Shown here: positions 44,826 through 59,144 of the stretch, piece after piece | How positions within the stretch are numbered: the first letter of the stretch is position 1 | Layout: the number at the start of each line of letters is the position of its first letter | Assembly (NCBI RefSeq): GCF_036884655.1 | Contig: NC_088354.1 | Location: 11,912,501 to 11,976,500 of the forward strand | Direction of reading: 5' to 3' | DNA length: 64,000 nt | Source: Musa acuminata AAA Group | Lineage: Eukaryota > Streptophyta > Magnoliopsida > Zingiberales > Musaceae | The notes under the pieces: generated by a model | What the model saw: the letters and a program-made list of their open reading frames with translations, nothing else | The model's database searches: none | What the model was told of the DNA's origin: nothing | Made by a program: the position numbers and the translations under genes

Positions 44826-47800
44826 ATGAGGACGTACGAGCTCATCAAGGACAAGGACGACCTGGAGGCCGGCGTCAAGTACAACCGGAGAGCGTCGCGG
44901 AAGGATGAGGCGTTCGCCGGCCAGAAGCAGGGGCAGCGCCTCGTCTCCCTCGACGTCTTCCGGGGACTCACCGTCGCGGTACGTCAGCCGTCCACTCCGC
45001 ATTGCTGTATTCCCTCACGCCTTTTTCTTCGGTCTTATATTTAGTAACTGTGTTTTCCCAATCAATAATTGGGATAATAAAGGATTCGGTAATTATTCGC
45101 TTGGATTCTCCATTATTCCTCTCCCAAATTAAAATATGGATAGATGTCGTTGTGATTTTACAGAATACTTTGTTGGAATAATTTATAATGATTTTGATAG
45201 TTTATCGTAAGATCCTAAACTCAAATCTCATCACAACATTGAAAGGTCATAGTCACTTTGCTTTGAATCCATTGCTTCCGGAGAAATGGCCGAAAAGATG
45301 CACACGGACACGGTAGTTTGCTTGCTGCAAAGTGCACTGCGATGCATCAGCGTCGTCTCCCACTTCCTTGCAATGTTGCAGGTGTTTTCTGCCGCCGACA
45401 TACACCATCTTTTAACCGGAACGGATTAACGTAGCGGTGAGTCCCACTAGGATTTGACAACACTGGAGGTTCGTATGAGTTCCGACGGTGGAGGAGATCG
45501 ATGACCAGTAATGACCATACGAGCACTCATAGCAGCTACTGTAGTGGACAGCATCACACCCGCCTTCGGTGGGCTGCGAAAGTATGAGCAGGAAGAGAGT
45601 GGAAACATTCTGTTCTAGCAAACAGTATCTCTTTTGATGGCAGAACCAGGATTTGCCATGAAGGCCTCCGGGGCTCCCATCCCTGTACTTTTGCGTGACT
45701 TGATGTGTTCCATCCCCGAAGAAGATGAGTACAACAGAAGTAATGAGTTTGCTACATTTGCCACTGAGAAGACATGTGGTAGTGCCAAAACCTTTGACCT
45801 GTGCCCGGTGGCCTCTGTTCATCGAAATCTGAAGATCTCAAACTCAGTCTTCTTTACGGAAAAAATCATTAGGAGAACAGTGAAATACTAATGCATATTT
45901 GATATATACTATAACATTTGACTCATATTATACTGCTTTTTTTCTTTTAGTCTCATCACCTCTTAATAATTTACACATCATTTACTGCAGCTCATGATAT
46001 TTGTAGACGATGCTGGAGCACTTTTCCCTTCCATCAACCATTCTCCATGGGATGGTGTAGCCCTTGCTGATTTTGTGATGCCATTTTTCTTGTTTATAGT
46101 GGGAGTTGCACTTGCAATTACACACAAGGTAGGCCTAATTGCTTGTCGAAATGCTTCATCCCGTTGCGGAATTTGTCACTTTTCATAGAAGTGTGTTAAG
46201 GATTTCAATGCAAGAAAGATGCAATTTACACTTGCTTTGTGCTCAGGGAGTCACAAACAAAGTTGTAGCAACCAGGAAATCGGTATTTCGAGCATTGAAG
46301 CTCTTTGTTGTAGGTCTTCTGATTCAAGGTATGAAACTCTTTTAGCTTTTCCTACTGCATTTACTAGAGGAAATTTGGTTCCTTTCTCAGTTATCTTAAA
46401 TTCATATTTGGTTGCTTCCTGAATTGTCACAACTTTCTTAGGTGGCTTTCTTCATGGCCTTCACAATTTAACTTATGGAGTTGATCTTTTGGGAATAAGA
46501 TGGATGGGAGTGCTACAGGTAGGATATCCACAATGATGCTTGCATATGCTACATAGATTGTTGTCATTCAGCTTTATGATGATTTGTAACAGAGCTTATA
46601 TTTCTAAGTTTGCCTACAAACTCTCATGTTGATTTCAATCTAAAATGCCTTAATTTTTCTTCTGATATGTATAACTGCATCTGTTTCATGGAGATCAGAA
46701 GTTCTTGTAGTCATCAGGTCCTTCTCAGAGTCAGCTAGACCTATCAGCAAGTGAAACTATGAATAAATTGTGATCAAGAAATTATCATCCACAACCTAAT
46801 AATCACTATATGCTCCAATCATGCTACCAAAGAATACATAATCATCAAACCCAAATGATCCTGAAGAGTTTATACAAGATAGCTGCTGATTGGACCCTAA
46901 AGATTATATCCTCTCTGTTGCAAATATTAAAGAGCTGTATTATTATCTACTAAACATTATTTATTTGATTAATGAACTTCTATGTTTCTACAGGTTATCT
47001 GATCAGCTAAGTGTCTGTTCTTGCAGAGAATAGCAATAGCCTATCTGTTGGCAGCAATATGTGAGATCTGGCTTAAAACTGATGATAATGTTGATAATGG
47101 ATATTCCTTAATCAGGCGATACCGATTGCAATTGTATGTATGACTCTGAATTTGGGAAATTATCAAGTGTATTTTGTCATTATTTCTAGGTTACTCTTCG
47201 ATCATGACATCATGGCAACTGTTGAAGTTTGTGTTTAACAGACATAAAAATGCTTCACTAAAAATAAGAAAAAGAAAGGAACTGATACATAGAGAGAGAT
47301 GAATGGAGAGAGGCATTAACCAGAGATTAATTGCAACATTCTTGTGTCTGAATAGGTTGATGGCTTTGATTCTTACAACCATTTACATGCTTCTTCTGTA
47401 TGGCTTATATGTACCTGATTGGGAGTATCAGATAGCAGTGGGAGGCTCCATGTCGAAATCCTTTTCAGTGAGTCAAATGCCTTGCATCACACACACATTG
47501 ATTTCTACTCAACTGATGCCCAAACACTATGATTTCTTACTTTGTCAACTCTGATCAAGTTTCTGCATTCCCATTGATATTTATATATACGAAAATTAGG
47601 TCAGATGTGGAGTTAGGGGTGACACAGGACCTGCCTGCAACGCGGTGGGAATGATCGACCGTCGGATCTTTGGCATCCAACATCTACATAGACGTCCTGT
47701 TTATGAGAGAACAAAGGTATCACTTGTAGCACCGGATCTACTTCATTGATCAATCCATAGATTCTTGTTCCTCCATAACCTTGTAGTTTCTTCCTCTTGT

Positions 47801-48737
47801 CTTCAGCAATGCAGCATAAATTCACCAGATAGTGGCCCACCTCCACCTGATGCTCCTTCATGGTGCCGAGCTCCTTTTGATCCTGAAGGACTACTCAGGT
47901 CAGCTATCTCTCTGCCTCACTGCCAACAAGTCGGGAGATTCATCCTATTTACCTTTTCTTTGGGTGTGTTGCTGCAACTAAAACGAAGTCAATGCTGCAG
48001 CTCTGTAATGGCAACTGTTACTTGCTTGATTGGATTGCAATTCGGGCATGTTATCATACATTTTAAGGTGATGGATGGTCTTCTCTTCAATCTGTTCTTG
48101 TATGAAGAATCACTGTGTGTGTCAATGTTCAACACTCTTGAACTAAATGCAGGTTCACAAGGATAGAGTAATCCAGTGGATGGTTCCTTCCTTCTGCCTG
48201 TTAGCATTAGCCTTTTCACTGGACTTATTCGGTATCCACCAAGATTACCCCTTCGTCTTCTTCTTCTTCTTCACGTCAATTTGGTTCATGTCTTGCTTTC
48301 ATCTTTGTTGTAGGAATGCATATGAACAAACCTCTATACACAGTGAGTTACACATGCGTCACTGCTGGAGCTGCTGGAGTGCTATTTACTGCAGTGTATC
48401 TGCTGGTTGGACATCCATAACCTTTTTCTTCTTTGACATGGCCATATGCATCTGCGACACTGCTCAGACTTCAACATTCTCGATGTCGACAGGTTGATGT
48501 CTATGGCTACAGGAGGCCAGTGTTGGCCATGGAATGGTTGGGGATGCATGCGCTCATGGTCTACCTTCTAATAGGTTGCAACATCTTGCCAGTTTTCATC
48601 CAGGGGTTCTACTGGAGGGAGCCTCAGAACAATCTCGTGAGTAAACCTACTAATCTGATGAACCCTTCCACTGATGCTAAACACAACCTCTGATGTCTCT
48701 GTTTCCAAAACAGTTGAAGGTCATTGGCATTTCCTAA
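44826..48737 (+). CDS. Heparan-alpha-glucosaminide N-acetyltransferase-like membrane protein
   Basis: Thirteen exons stay in frame for 427 residues: 44826-44978, 45991-46128, 46247-46328, 46442-46518, 47027-47133, 47356-47467, 47600-47716, 47807-47898, 48001-48067, 48153-48231, 48314-48405, 48493-48636 and 48714-48737. The family signature is SLDVFRGLTVALMIFVDDAG, followed by ALADFVMPFFLFIVGVALAI. Multiple hydrophobic segments follow (for example LMALILTTIYMLLLYGLYV and CVTAGAAGVLFTAVYLL). A luminal loop has CGVRGDTGPACNAVGMIDR and the ending includes RRPVLAMEWLGMHALMVYLL. The animal HGSNAT transfers acetyl groups across the lysosomal membrane; plants lack heparan sulfate, so the plant substrate is unknown. 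Intron 1 (1.0 kb) contains an unexplained GC-richer stretch. Confidence 0.9.
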
Positions 48738-49494
48738 CTATTGCGGAGGATTATGGTGAGGCATGCACGTAGTGGCCTCGTCTTCATCGATTGCTCTGTG
48801 CAGAGGAGGTCACAAGCATGTCTCGAGAGACTGCTGCAATGGTGGAGAGGCTTACTCGCCAATTATGCGAAAAGGTGGTTAAGTTGCAGACCACAGAATC
48901 TGATTTGAATGCATGCAGTACGTAATGTGTATACCAATGTCAGAGGAAGGAGTTATGGGTCTCCATCTTTTCTGCTATGTATTGATCTCTTTTAGGGATT
49001 CTAACCTGAAAGTATATTTGTCAGTAAGACTCATTGATCTAATTCAAGGTTTATGAAACAGGATAATACGATGCAGTCATCATATGGTCATGTAAAACCA
49101 GTTTGAGTTCCTGACATATAGTACCCCTTTTCAGATCCATCAAAGAGAAAATAGCGTGGCAGCAGGGCATCATGCAAACCTGAATCCAAATCATGGAAAC
49201 CTGAGTTCCACACTTTTACTGATTGATTCATCAAATGTTGGAATAGACAGAATTGATGCTTGGAATGATTTGAAGTAGCATACAGACAGCTAAACTATTC
49301 TAGCACTAAAACATCAGAACCATGAATCACACTTGGCCCAATTGACGACTCCCTCCCACACATCTCTTGACTATGTTGAAATACCCCGGCCGGGCATGAA
49401 AAAATAGGCATAAATAAATTTCTAGAATCACATAAAACCACGCCACAAATGTATCGACATTTAGGAAATGGATGATCATCATCAGAATCTTTTA
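48738..49494. other. Convergent 3' flanks of the HGSNAT-like and ACS genes
   Basis: The 3' untranslated regions of the plus-strand HGSNAT-like gene and of the minus-strand ACS gene converge here. No separate gene is seen. Confidence 0.7.
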
Positions 49495-52400
49495 CTAGCA
49501 TTCACCGAGTGCAATTAGTTGGTCCACAACGTTGGGGTCAGCAAGCGTACTGGTATCTCCAAGCTCATCCAGCTGCCCGGATGCAATTTTCCGTAGAATC
49601 CTTCTCATGATCTTTCCGCTCCTCGTCTTTGGCAGTGCGGGTGCCCAGTGAATTTTGTCTGGGGCAGCAAATGCACCGATCTGAAGAGGAATTCCTTTAG
49701 TTAGTACAATGGACAAATGAGCTCACTCGTTTTCGTGTCGAACACAATAATCCATTACAAAATTGATATGTAGTAGTTCTACCAAGATGATGATCTACAT
49801 CCATATGTAATTGAGTGAACAACGTGATGCTATCATTGTCCAATGAATAGTAAAGCACAATCTTCTAAAAATGCCAATCAGACAGGCAATCAAGTATTTA
49901 TTGTTTACTTGAACTTCAAACTCATTACTTTATACGCTAAGATGCAAAACGATGACAAGCTGATACTGGCACTTAATTCACCAAAAATTATCCTCTTTTT
50001 TTCAGAAAAGGTCTGTGAGATCCTTGTCATACTTGCAGAACTCCATCCATGGCAATGAAGAGTTAAGAATCCAAATTTAAAAGAATGGTTTAACTTCCAT
50101 AACAAAGATAGAAAATGTAGAATTACAATTACTTGTTGAACCACAACTAAAACGGTATAGTTCTACAAACTAAACAAAAAATGGATGTTCTATAGAGCAA
50201 CTGATACCATGATCAGGAAATAGACTTGATACTTCATCATCAATTGGTAAAAATACTGAATATATAAAATAACTTAATCATGCTTAAACTCCAAACACAA
50301 GCTATCAGCCAAATACTCTACAGGACTCCGAATCCTTTTTAAGTTAAATTAATGACTAGAAATGACTTTTATAGCCAACATTATTAAGACCCTTTCTTAT
50401 GTGTCTTCCCTCATCTCTGTGCTTTTAACTCTCTGTCACCATATATATTATAATGGTTCAGCGATTCTTTACTACATCAGACTGAATACAAATTTAAGCC
50501 AGGAGAAAGAGGTCCTGCCTTGCCAAACAAGGGCATGCAGTTGAGTGGATGGAGCACAGATCTGAATCTAGAGTTTTTTAACTTGATACATGCACTAGCA
50601 GTAGGTCTAAACTAGTACTTTATCATGATATTGTATACTTATAGCCAGACTATTGGAGCTGGATTAAAACACGACATAAAGCTGAAAAATCAAGCCAATT
50701 CATTTAAGATGCCTGGTTAATCAGATAACTTTGATAAGATACTAACATCTCTAAGCAAAACACACCTGGTTTCTGACTGCCAAAATGAGGCTTTTCCGGA
50801 TTCCTTCACTGTAAGAAACACCCTCCACTAGACTGACAAAAGCATAAATGCTCTGTCCTTTGATCTGAAAACAAGGAAGGTTATCGGATCAAATTTGACA
50901 GATGACCGATACTTACTGTCTAGAGTGGTACAGCCAGCACTGTCATACCTCATGTTCAACACCAACTACGGCAGCCTCTGCACAGTGGGGATGTGAGACC
51001 AGGGCAGATTCTACCTCGGCGGTGCCAATACGATGTCCACTGCAAAGAATTGATGTGCTATAATCTATCAAGCCCACAAGATTCAAGCAATAACCAAAAT
51101 GTCGACATATGTCATGCTTTGATGAAGATATCTCCCACTGTAACAATATGGTAAGGATGTGTTAGTTTTAAAGTACCTCACATTAATGACATCATCAACT
51201 CTTCCAGTAAGCCAAAAGTAGCCATCCTTGTCCCTAACAAATCAACATGATAACAAAACATTATAATCATCAAAATCCAAGTTTTCCTTAATTGCATTGC
51301 ATAGAGACCTTTTGTCAGAGTTGAAATATCTTGAATGCAAAATCATTTATTAAATGTATATTGGTGAATATGAAAGAGGAACTTTGGATCAGTTGATGCT
51401 CTGAAGAAAGTAACCTGCTGCATCCATCTCCAGTAAAATAATAACCAGCAAATGGTTTAAAATAGGTGGTTTGATATCTCTCATGATCACCATAAAGTGT
51501 ACGGAATGCACCAGGCCATGACTTCTTGATGCAAAGATACCCACTGCATTCACCTTCTATCTCATTCCCTTTCTCATCAACTATGACTGGCTGCAGTACT
51601 TTCTCACAGTATTAGAAAACTAAAAAAGATATTTCACATTTACAACATGTATTTCCTTAAGTTGGTTGCATTAGTACATATCTGAATGAAAATTTATTAT
51701 TGTCACATCAACACATACCTGAACTCCAAAGAAAGGAAAGGTAGCAGAACCAGGCTTCTGAGGCCAAGCACCAGGCAAAGGTGTAATCTGTATATAAATT
51801 ATTCAAGATAAAACATTGTAGATTGACCAAGAACATTTAATATTAGGAACTGAACCCAAACTACCACATATGTTTTATACCAAAACAGCTACTGCAATTA
51901 GCAAATCCATGGACACAGGTATGGAGCATTCACTTACCATGAAGCCACCAGTTTCTGTTTGCCACCAGGTATCTGATATAGGGCATCGTGAATCCCCGAC
52001 AACATTGTAAAACCACCTAGTAAATGTATATAAAACATTTAAGGAAGTTGTTAAATTGCAAAAGCAAAATGCAAAAAGCTAGCCTAAAAACAGTCAGGCA
52101 ACCTCCATGCACTAGGATTAATTGGCTCCCCTACACTACCAAGAACACGCAGGGATTTTCGATGGTAGCGAGTGACGTACTGCATCAAAGCACCGAGGGG
52201 TCAATAAAAATTGATAAACAGATAATAGAATTGGTTATTCATAGCTCTCTCCAAGTAAGCCATAATATCATCTTAGGGCCAGTTTATTTGAGGAATATGT
52301 ATTAAGAGATTAAGTATGTTGTTCCATACCAAAAAAAGAAAAGTTATACCATTCTTTTTGTTTTGTAAGTACGTCAGAAAAAAAAAAAGCATTACCTTTT

Positions 52401-55400
52401 TTGCATCGAACAAGATTAGGAATGGACAATTTAAAGGAAGAGCTAACTATATCATTTTGGTAGAATAGGTTATTTTGTTGGCAACAACAATTAACCCGAT
52501 AAGTAAAGCAACAATTGACCCGATAAACATATGCCTTTGGCTAGTACTATGATAGGGTTATTTGGCAGGTTATTGCAGGATAAGTTCATGTCCCACCACA
52601 AGATTAACAACCAAACAACCCCTTAATCTATCACTAAATAATGGATACACATGAAAAGGTGTGCCTCATGAAGGTGAATTAAACAAAGAAGGGCTTCTGG
52701 AATGCAATTTATAAAGCTATAGTGCTGGTGAAATAATGCCAGGATGTTACAAGGAAACACATGCACAGTAGATGGCAATGGTTTAAGGTCCAAGAATTCC
52801 ATAAGACAATTTAAGGTGAGAGGTCTTGGCAAGGAAGACTTGTTCAAATGAGAACCAATGAAATCCTCAGGAACCTGTAGTTTGTATTGCATGCACAAAC
52901 AAGTCAAGGATATGCATAAGGGATGAAACTTGTTTGATATGTGACAAGGCACATCTTTAGTGTACTTGAGACAAATGTAGCATCCACTGGAACAGGTGCT
53001 GAAAACATAAATCATTCTTCACATTCTGAAACTAAGCAGATATCAGCATATATTGCGAACAGGAGATGAAACAGTTCAAATTGAAACTAGGCAAGAAAAC
53101 TGCAATGATTATGAAGGAAATATATGAAGACTCATACCTCATCACCTTCACGCATTAGGGAACGCACTAGCGTTGGGGCTGTGTAAAATAATGTCACCTT
53201 GTATTTATCAACAATATCCCAACATCGTCCAGAGTTGGGATAGTTTGGGGCCTACAGGTATCATTCACAAGGTATTACCAAGATAAAAATATTTTATTGA
53301 CATGAAAAAAGAAAAAGAATCCTGACAAACAAAACATCTATTACAAAATTATATACGAAGGACAAGGGAAAAAAAAGTTGAGTTTTATTTATCTGTCAAT
53401 TTGCTGAATGCAACAATATAAAAATCAGAATTCTGAATGTTGTTGTCAGAAAGCACATTTAAACATTGTTAATGTTCAAGGAAGAGACATTTTCAGATCG
53501 TTACCCCTTCAAATACCACAACAGTAGCTCCATTCAAAAGAGGGCCATATGTAACATAGCTGTGTCCTGTTATCCAGCCACAATCGGCAGTGCACCTGAG
53601 TTTGGAGAATAAATGATATGAAGGCATTGCAGAACAGGTAAGTTTTACAGAAATGACTTAAAACACATTCTGGAACAACCCGTGACCACATAAACACCAG
53701 CATACCAATATATATCTGATGGCTTATGGTCGAATGCATACTTAAATGTTGTTGCAGTATATACCATATATCCCCCAGTTGTATGTAGAACTCCCTGCAT
53801 ATTGAAGCATAAGTATCCATCACTTATCAATCAAAGAATTAATAAAAAAAATAAAATCAAGAAATATCTGTAACCTTTGGTTTTCCAGTGCTACCACTTG
53901 TGTACAGGAGAAATAGTGGATCTTCTGCATCAACCCATTCCACAGCACACTTTGTCGGAAATTGTGGGACTACATCCTGAATATTGCAACATTGAATGCA
54001 AATTAAAGATGTAATCAAGATACTAGTTCTATTGCTAGTGTTCAACGGCAGAGATCCAATCATATAACTAAAAGTTCCATCTGCGATATGCCAGCACTGA
54101 ACAAATTATTGGACTAACCTGCCACCATACATCTCTTCCCTCCTGCCACTTCGTATCTTCTCTCTTCATAGCTGACTGGTTTTCAAAAGTCAAACACAGG
54201 CCTGTTTAACCAGGAGGAAAAAAGAAGTAATCAGATCGTTCAAATGTGAACAATGCAGAAGTAGATAGAAAAAGCTGACAATAGAAAAAAGATCCGGTTC
54301 TGCGACATGTAAAGATGTTTTATCATACTACAAGTGAACTTTATGATTTCATATGGAGAAGTTTAGTGACCATTAAGAAAATGTGAGAATGTCGTGCTCC
54401 GTCTATCTCTAATTCTGCATAAACTAGTTGATTAGCATATATTTAATATTCCACATATATATCATCCAAAAAATAAAAAACAAATCAAAAGAAAATTAAA
54501 TAAATTAAAAAATAAAAATCAAATATGAATGTAAGTCGTCAAGGATGAAAAAGGACTGCCTACATTCAGAGGCAGATAATTCAATGGTCTACAATGATAT
54601 ATGCATATTGTTCAATAATATGTTAAAACTGATCATTGCAAAAACTAACATACCTACAGGGACTCCACTTTTGACAGATTCATTGATAGCGCTGTCAACT
54701 ATGTCTTTGAGATGGATGGCTTTGGGGCCTCTCCTCACAGCATTACATGTTATTACAACCTTGGGTTTGCAGTCAATGATCCTTTGTGCAAGGGATTCAG
54801 CAGAGAAGCCCGCAAATACAACCTGAGCAGAGCTTGTAAACATCTCACTTGTTAAATCTGATCTCGACAACACAGATCTGACAAGAAAATTCACCAGCTT
54901 ACCGAGTGGACCGCACCAATACGGGCACACGCTAACATTGAGATCAACAACTCCATCAGCATAGGGAGGTAGATCACCACTGCGTCTCCTTTGCGAACGC
55001 CAACATGTTTCAAGTAATTGGCAAGCTATCGCAGAATAATTATATGATCAATTAAACAACAAAAACTCATGGTTCTTTAAATTCAATTTGGAATGGGTCG
55101 AAGCATACCTGGCAAACCTTCTCCAACAGCTCAGCATATGTTAGCTGCTCATCGTCACCAGGTTCGTTGCCTTCCCAGTAGATAGCAACTTTTCCACCAT
55201 TCCCTGCCTCAATGTTCCGATCCAAAGCATTGTAGCTTATGTTCGTACTGGCTCCTTTGAACCACTGCGATCAGCGATAGTACTACACGAATTCAGCGTC
55301 CTGTGCAGATCATCATTTCGAATAGATCAAGCTTACACATTAAACAACCGACCTCAAACTTAACGGTCCCCTTCCTCACATCAATGTTCTCGTTGTAGAC

Positions 55401-56008
55401 CTCCGGATCCCATTTCTCCTTCCAGTAGAACTGGGAAGCGATCTCAGACCAGAATCCGGCAGGATCTTGAATCGACCGCTCATACATTTTTCGATACTAA
55501 TGATTTACGAAATCAATGCAGAGATCATAAGCAAATTAATCAATTGAAGAAAACAACATTGGCTAACATTGCAAGTAATGGAATCTTTTCTTATGGAAGC
55601 AATGGAATCTTCAACAAAAGCCAGATCTTTTGTTGAAGATTCCATTGCTTCCACGAGAGTTCAGATCAGGGGCTCTGAAGACACGGAACGCACCTGTTCG
55701 GGGGAGGAGACGAGAGCCTGACGAGAAAAGTCCTGGGAGGGGAAGACGAGATCGTTCTCCTCGGAGGCGAGGGTCTCGCCGAGGATGACGGCGTTGAGGT
55801 GGGAGATCTTGCCAGCTCCGGAGGGCAGCTGGGCCATCGACTCCACGTGCCGGAGGTGGTCCGAGGACGCGAAACTCCGCCGCGGAGACGCCGTCGTGGC
55901 CTCACCCGTCGTCATCCCGAAATAGTGACGCCGTCCACAGCCGCCTCGGCGGAGACCAAAGGTGGTAATGCGGAAGCGGCGGCGGAGAGTTTCGAGGCCG
56001 GAACGCAA
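49495..56008 (-). CDS. ACS: Acetyl-CoA synthetase (AMP-forming)
   Basis: Eighteen exons read in one frame from the ATG at 56008 to the stop at 49495-49497 and give 739 residues, close to plant ACS length. Exons in order: 55694-56008, 55353-55496, 55109-55264, 54903-55025, 54654-54822, 54119-54201, 53875-53976, 53706-53794, 53505-53595, 53138-53251, 52103-52179, 51938-52016, 51719-51787, 51415-51590, 51177-51233, 50949-51039, 50766-50864, 49495-49680. The enzyme makes acetyl-CoA from acetate, ATP and CoA. Key motifs are the AMP-binding loop [49 protein letters not shown] hinge, and [12 protein letters not shown] with the catalytic, acetylation-regulated lysine. The Arg/Ser-rich first 60 residues ([20 protein letters not shown]) suit a plastid transit peptide. 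An internal Met (MTTGEAT) could give a non-plastid form. Confidence 0.94.
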
Positions 56009-57528
56009 GGACAGAGATGTCGTCGCCGAGATCTGAGACGACGTCTGTATTATAAGATGCGCATATTCATATTACCAATTAATAATTGTAGAGATGATTA
56101 AATAAAAATCTTTTTTTTTGACATAAATATCCTTATGAAGTTTGGAAATAAAATATCTTTCCATTATAAATTGTTAATATATAATGAATGATCCATCCAT
56201 CAAGAATCAAGAGATTGATTCTCCATCTCTAACATCTATCCGTAAAATCTAGGACGACCATTCCAAACTATCCTGTACGTTATTAGACCGCATTCCAGTG
56301 AAGGCATGCATTATCAATCAGAACGGGAAGAAGGAAAAGTCAAGAGGGATTTGGGGATGATCATCGCATGGCTTTGGACCAATAAATGTTAGGTAGAAAT
56401 CTTGGATTACGGTGTGCAACGGAATGGGTTGGTGGCTAAACAAGTGGACTGACTTATGTTGGTGAAGAAATTAATGGCAAAAGACGGCCGAAGATACGTT
56501 GACCACTGTTTTATTCGGTATTTATTGCCCTGCGTGGCATCCACGGAGTTCAGATTCCTACGGACCACTCTGAATCCGAGCTCGTCATCTTGCCTGTACC
56601 AGTACGGTTCGACGTTTCTTGGATCTCACGTACGTATTATTATTGTAATAGATTTCGTAGCTTTTCAGATCGGATCTATGACGGTGTTTCAATTGAATAA
56701 GGAGAATCCGTCCATATAGTCGACATTTCAGATTCACGTATATTATTTATTATCCAATATTAATCTAGAAATCATATGAGAAATAACCATTTTAATCTAT
56801 CCAAAATAAAAATCCATGTCAGAAATCTCGAGTCAGATGTTGGATTATGGAGTCGCAACTAACGTCGTTTGGTAGACCAAAAGTGACGTACTCGATTTGC
56901 CAGAGTCGTAAAACTGACTGCATCAGGCTTGTCGTCGCTTTCCACCTACCTCAAAGTAGTAGGTAGATCTGAAAACCTTCAACCACTCATCAGATATAAT
57001 CTTATCTTCCATTATGCAGATCTAAAATGGATGATATAGCAATAAATAATTTTAGAAAAATTTCCAGAATAATAACCTTTCAGATAAAGTCAGGTATTCA
57101 TGCCAATCAACTAGAACTAAACAATAGCATAAGCACTTACCACTTGCAATGTCCACCTCAACGTCAGGATCCATGAAACCCAAAAGACAACCCGAAAGAA
57201 CTGCTTGTACGAGTAATAAGACATCAAGATCTGTCTTTTGACTCGGTCGGGAACCTGCTCAACAATTCATCAACTCCCAGGAAACTTGGTAAGCAATAAG
57301 ACAGGTTTATAATGCCTCTGGGCAATTCATAAACTGGCCCAGGTGCATATCATGCGTGCAATCCAAAAATAAGTATTTGTCCATCATTCTATCGAAGCAA
57401 CGAATGACGATTTGCTTTTTTCGTACTCCACTTAACATAAATGGCACAATCTACTTCCATCCAGATGATCCAAAATGAGAAAACAACAGAGTGAAAGGAG
57501 CCAGAATTTATCTGGGTGAATATATTCT
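56009..57528. other. ACS upstream region and BTF3 3' flank
   Basis: This is intergenic sequence with no supported gene. The ACS promoter lies just above 56008, and the BTF3 3' untranslated region reaches down to about 57430. Confidence 0.65.
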
Positions 57529-59144
57529 CTATGAAGCTTGATTTTCGTCAGCAGCTGCTTCAAATGTCTCCCCAGGCACCAGTTCTGGGACATCATCATC
57601 ATCATCATTATCATTATCCTGTTTGGCAGCGGCACCAGTGCCAGGTGCATGTTTCTGCAAGTGTTCTGCAAGCCTCTTCAGGTTCTCTAAGTTATCAGGG
57701 CCTGAAGAAAAGAATATCAACAGTAAGTCATAAAATACAAAACAATCAGAAAAATATATAACCATTATAAATGCAAGCTACAAAGAGCAGTAATTGCATT
57801 GGCTATTTACCAATTCCATTGAAACAAATGCAAACAAAGTAGAAACAACTGCATACAATGAGTTGGTAGATGAAGAAAATTTGATAACCTTATCATTCAA
57901 CAATTTGGAAGTAAACATAGTAAACATGGAACAAAATGATGCGGAAAAATTAGACATTAGATATATAAATATTGAAGTTCTGGAGCATATGCGTTTGCAA
58001 ATTAGAAGATTAGCAATGACAAAAAGGTCATGATGGAATAACATAATGTTCAAAGTAATATCATCAGTAAGTCATACAATACAAAACAATCATAAAAATA
58101 TGAAACCTTTAAAAGTGCAAGCTACCAAGAGCAGTAATTGCATTAGCTATTCACCAATTCCATGTAAACAAATGCAAACAAAGTAAAACCGATGGCATAC
58201 GAGTTAGTAGATGAAAAAAAATTGACAACCTTAGCACTCAACATTTTGGAAGTAAACATGGAACAAAATGGTGCAGGAAGATTAGACATGAGAGAAATAA
58301 ATCTCGCAGCAATGGTGCATGTGCATTTGCAAATTAGCAGATTATCAATAACAGAGAGATCATGATGAAGGCCAAACTAATAAGGGCACTAAACAGCAAA
58401 TAAGAGCTTATGGAAGTAAAAGTACCAAGTTGGTTAATGATCCCAGGTAGCACATCCTGAAGTTCTGTCAAACAGAAAATGCAGTGTATGAGATGTATCA
58501 ACTCAAGAATCCAGGTATGGAATTCGATAAAATCCAAAATCAAATTGTTATAAATTATATTGTTAACATTGTTATTCAAGATCATAATATTCTGATAGTT
58601 ATTCATGAAATTACATACTTTTTGTCTGAGGAGAGCCACTGACAACCCATGTATTGGCTGCAATGGAAGCTTGGACTGCAAAAAAAAGGAAAAGGAAAAA
58701 AAATGAGTAGCTCCTTTAGCATATATATTAGTGTTTCATTTTATGCATATGATGTTCTTTACCCTTCGGATTAACGAACTGAATAACGAGATCATCCTTA
58801 AAAATATTCACTTCTTCTATAGCAGGAATGACATTAACGCCTATTCTTTTCAGTGTGCTCTGCAGCCTTTTGTCATCTGTTGTTGTAGTCTTGTGAACTG
58901 CCTTCTTCTTCCTGATCAAAATGCAGGTATCAGATTAAGGCATTTATAGTGTGTGCTCCAGTAATTAACATTACAAATCACACATTTGCAAAAGTTGTAC
59001 CCTCCAATTTTAACAATAAACAACCAACTAATCAAGGCACTATTATTCGTAAGAAGGCAATAGAACAATTTTGAACCTGCGCATACTGCCCTTTCCACCA
59101 GTGCGAACAGCACCAGCCATCTTCATAAGCTTCTCCACATTCAT
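57529..59144 (-). CDS. BTF3: Nascent polypeptide-associated complex beta subunit / BTF3
   Basis: Five coding exons (59077-59144, 58763-58911, 58619-58675, 58426-58464, 57529-57701) give 161 residues, the normal length. The protein begins [19 protein letters not shown] and continues with the basic [19 protein letters not shown], which contains the ribosome-binding RRKKK-type motif. The NAC domain includes [18 protein letters not shown] and [38 protein letters not shown] follows, then an acidic tail ([14 protein letters not shown]). With NAC-alpha it binds nascent chains at the ribosome exit in the cytosol. A non-coding first exon lies at about 60604-60700, separated by a 1.46-kb 5'-UTR intron that carries two telo-boxes. 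Confidence 0.95.
57714..58366. repeat. Tandem duplication (about 310-320 bp x 2) in the last BTF3 intron
   Basis: Unit 1 (about 57714-58032) and unit 2 (about 58059-58366) share long blocks such as gagcagtaattgcatt, caaatgcaaacaaagta and ggaagtaaacat. They differ by many substitutions and a small indel. The open frame at 57794-58033 is a product of unit 1 and not a gene. Confidence 0.88.

Noticed and set aside
57794..58033. Plus-strand frame inside the BTF3 intron
   Set aside because: It lies in a tandem-duplicated intron segment. The second unit has lost the frame, so it is not under coding constraint.
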